DNA from: an uncultured Oscillospiraceae bacterium
GTDB taxonomy: Bacteria; Bacillota; Clostridia; Oscillospirales; Oscillospiraceae
NCBI GenBank assembly: GCA_910584285.1
Contig: CAJTYK010000078.1
Coordinates: 1-6,353, forward strand
Reading direction: 5' to 3'
DNA: 6,353 nucleotides
The notes under the pieces were generated by a model. That model saw nothing but the letters and a program-made list of their open reading frames with translations, was not told the DNA's origin and made no database searches. Position 1 is the stretch's first letter; every line of letters starts with the position of its first letter. Both the position numbers and the translations under genes were made by a program. Shown in pieces: positions 4,760-6,353 of the stretch.

Positions 4760-5974
4760 ATGGTAAATGTGGCGATTTTGGGCTTTGGCACTGTGGGCTC
4801 CGGCGTGGCGGAGGTGCTCACCGGGCATGAGAGCAGCATTGAGCGCAAGGCGGACGGCCTGATCCGGCTGAAGTATATCCTGGACGTGCGGGACTTTCCG
4901 GACAGCCCCTTCGCGGATCGGTTTGTAAAGGACTTCGCGGTGATCGAACAGGATCCCGAGGTGGATATTGTGGTGGAGACCATTGGCGGGGCCGGGGTGG
5001 CCCTGGACTTCACCCGGCGGGCGCTGGCAGCAGGCAAGAGCGTGGTGACCTCCAACAAGGAGCTGGTGGCCACCCACGGCTATGAGCTGAACCAGCTGGC
5101 CCGGGGAAAGGGTGTGTGCTACCTCTTTGAAGCCAGCGTGGGGGGCGGCATCCCCATCATCCGCCCTCTGAGCCAGTGCCTGGCCGCCAACGAGATTCTG
5201 GAGATCTACGGCATTTTGAACGGCACCACCAACTATATCCTCACCCGGATGATCCGGGCGGGGCTGACCTTTGACGCCGCCCTGGCGGAGGCCCAGGAGA
5301 AGGGCTACGCGGAACGGGATCCCTCCGCCGACGTGGACGGCCACGACGCCTGCCGGAAGATCTGCATCCTGGCGGCCATCGCCTTCGGACGGCACATCTA
5401 CCCGGAGCAGGTGCCCACCCAGGGTATCGCCGGGGTGACGCTGGCAGACGTGGACTATGCCGAGAGCGCCGGCAAGAAGATCAAGCTGCTGGGCCGGGCC
5501 ATCCGCCGGGAGGACGGCAAGGTGTGCGCCTACGTGGCCCCTCATCTGGTGGATCAGGCCAACCCGCTGGCCGGGGTGGAGGACGTGTTCAACGCCATTT
5601 CCGTCCGGGGGGACGCCATCGGCGACGTAATGTTCTATGGCCGGGGAGCGGGCAAGCTGCCCACCGCCTCTGCTGTGGTGGCGGACGTCATGGACGTGGC
5701 TCGGAACATGGGTCACCGCAAGGCTCTGTCCTGGGAGCCCGGGGGAGAGGATGCCGCCTGCGGCACGGATGCATTGGCCAGCCGCTGGTACGTCCGGGCC
5801 AAGGCCCCGGTGGACGCCCTGCGCTCCACTCTGCCGGGGTGCAAGCTGCTGGCCCGCCGGGAGGGCGGCGGGGACGAGTCCGCCTGCCTCACCGGATCGC
5901 CCCTCACCCGGGGGGAGCTGGATCAGGCGCTGGCGGGGCTGGAGGTGCGCTCCGCGTTGCGGGTGCTGGACTGA
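4760..5974 (+). CDS. hom: Homoserine dehydrogenase
   Basis: Reduces L-aspartate 4-semialdehyde to L-homoserine with NAD(P)H, committing carbon to threonine and methionine. The 404-residue cytoplasmic protein opens with a Rossmann motif, GFGTVGSG (8-15). It continues with TSNKEL (97-102), including conserved Lys100; EASVGGGIP (124-132); GILNGTTNYIL (151-161); and the family signature around GYAERDPSADVDGHDACRK (182-200), with Glu185, Asp191, Asp195 and catalytic Lys200. The catalytic core is complete. Most bacterial Hom proteins of this class are about 430 residues with a C-terminal ACT domain. Here residues about 341-404 keep a reduced, ACT-length segment but lack a clear RPGVLA-type turn, so feedback control may be altered. 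The ATG at 4760 is chosen because the Rossmann strand begins directly after it and AAAGGA precedes it; the upstream extension lies in repeat DNA. It is followed after 90 bases by lysC in the same direction and is probably co-transcribed with it. Confidence 0.96.
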   Translation: MVNVAILGFGTVGSGVAEVLTGHESSIERKADGLIRLKYILDVRDFPDSPFADRFVKDFAVIEQDPEVDIVVETIGGAGVALDFTRRALAAGKSVVTSNKELVATHGYELNQLARGKGVCYLFEASVGGGIPIIRPLSQCLAANEILEIYGILNGTTNYILTRMIRAGLTFDAALAEAQEKGYAERDPSADVDGHDACRKICILAAIAFGRHIYPEQVPTQGIAGVTLADVDYAESAGKKIKLLGRAIRREDGKVCAYVAPHLVDQANPLAGVEDVFNAISVRGDAIGDVMFYGRGAGKLPTASAVVADVMDVARNMGHRKALSWEPGGEDAACGTDALASRWYVRAKAPVDALRSTLPGCKLLARREGGGDESACLTGSPLTRGELDQALAGLEVRSALRVLD

Positions 5975-6000
5975 TTTGGCTGTGCCGCATAAAATGGAAT

Positions 6001-6019
6001 GCCGGGCATGGGGCCCGGC
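6001..6019. other. GC-rich hairpin between hom and lysC
   Basis: GCCGGGC (6001-6007) pairs perfectly with GCCCGGC (6013-6019) around a five-base loop. It starts 26 bases after the hom stop codon. No T run follows, so a full intrinsic terminator is unlikely. It may instead act as an mRNA processing or stability element between the two genes. Confidence 0.4.
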
Positions 6020-6031
6020 CACGTAGAACGG

Positions 6032-6047
6032 CATGGAAATCTCCATG
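6032..6047 (+). other. Hairpin abutting the lysC ribosome site
   Basis: CATGGA (6032-6037) pairs perfectly with TCCATG (6042-6047) around AATC. Its last base is the first base of the GAGAGG ribosome site (6047-6052), so folding could modulate access of ribosomes to lysC. The stem is only six base pairs, so any effect is speculative. Confidence 0.35.
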
Positions 6048-6064
6048 AGAGGATGAATGGAACT

Positions 6065-6353
6065 ATGGCATTGATCGTACAGAAATTCGGCGGGTCATCG
6101 GTGGCGGACGCGGACAAAATCCGCAACGTGGCCCGCATCATTACCGATACTTACCAAAAGGGAAACCGGGTGGTGGCGGTGCTTTCCGCCCAGGGGGACA
6201 CCACTGACGACCTCATTGAGAAGGCGGCGGAGATCAACCCCACCGCCTCCAAGCGGGAGCTGGATATGCTGCTGTCCACCGGGGAACAGATCTCCTGCGC
6301 CCTGTGCGCCATGGCCATCGAGGGCATGGGCTTCCCGGTGGTGTCCCTGACGG
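6065..6353 (+). CDS. lysC: Aspartate kinase, N-terminal part (cut by window end)
   Basis: Phosphorylates L-aspartate with ATP, the first step towards lysine, diaminopimelate, threonine and methionine. The frame stays open to the last base, so only 96 codons are visible of a protein usually about 400 or more residues long. It begins MALIVQKFGGSSVADADK, where KFGGSSVA is the ATP/aspartate-binding signature of the amino-acid kinase fold. It continues with VVAVLSAQGDTTDDLI (about 36-51) and ELDMLLSTGEQIS (about 65-77), both typical of aspartokinases. The Met usual in the SAMG motif is Gln here, a known variant position. GAGAGG at 6047-6052 lies 12 bases before the ATG. An in-frame ATG at 6053 touches that site and is therefore unlikely. 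It lies 90 bases after hom in the same direction, a likely operon. The regulatory ACT domains lie outside the window, so the feedback type cannot be judged. Confidence 0.94.
   Translation, partial: MALIVQKFGGSSVADADKIRNVARIITDTYQKGNRVVAVLSAQGDTTDDLIEKAAEINPTASKRELDMLLSTGEQISCALCAMAIEGMGFPVVSLT

Noticed and set aside
4631..6046. 471-codon open frame on the minus strand opposite hom
   Set aside because: Same reasoning: it mirrors the hom coding frame, shows no family motif, and its start lies in the hom-lysC spacer without a ribosome site.
6033..6056. Seven-codon leader peptide before lysC (MEISMRG)
   Set aside because: It is not rich in Thr, Met, Lys or Asp codons and no terminator/antiterminator pair follows, so attenuation by this frame is unsupported.

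Overview
The window looks like chromosome of a GC-rich anaerobic Bacillota, most likely a gut member of Clostridia in or near Oscillospiraceae. This is inferred from the gene families (an acidic DUF1292 protein, a class A PBP with a Cys-rich and Pro-rich tail, a PheB-type ACT protein followed by hom and lysC), the strong AGGAGG-type ribosome sites and the GC-rich codon use. I cannot name the species from sequence alone.

Layout. Bases 1-484 hold no convincing protein gene. They carry minus-strand RNA-like structure: a rod-shaped fold that ends in an intrinsic terminator reading leftward, and a 14-bp perfect palindrome. Bases 485-772 (minus) encode a small, very acidic DUF1292 protein. Bases 773-1023 are a divergent promoter region with a well-formed sigma-A-type promoter facing each way. 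Bases 1024-3840 encode a 938-residue bifunctional class A penicillin-binding protein, followed by a GC-rich terminator-like hairpin. A new promoter then leads into an amino-acid cluster: an ACT-domain regulator (4052-4498), homoserine dehydrogenase hom (4760-5974) and the first 96 codons of aspartate kinase lysC (6065 to the end of the window).

How the genes work together. The PBP polymerises and cross-links peptidoglycan outside the membrane. Aspartate kinase and homoserine dehydrogenase catalyse the first and third steps of the aspartate pathway (towards threonine, methionine and, through the branch before Hom, lysine and diaminopimelate). The ACT protein is probably an amino-acid-sensing regulator of this set. 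Meso-DAP is a common peptidoglycan precursor in Clostridia, but I see nothing that links the two halves of the window by regulation.

The least ordinary parts are: (i) a palindromic repeat family whose two intact copies differ by two fully compensated base-pair changes; (ii) a composite, tandemly duplicated repeat filling the gap between the ACT gene and hom; (iii) a probable unassigned minus-strand structured RNA at about 51-168; (iv) a four-cysteine (CxxC...CxxC) insertion near the C-terminal end of the PBP glycosyltransferase domain; and (v) a homoserine dehydrogenase whose C-terminal regulatory domain looks eroded, next to a stand-alone ACT protein. None of these amounts to a demonstrated new system.
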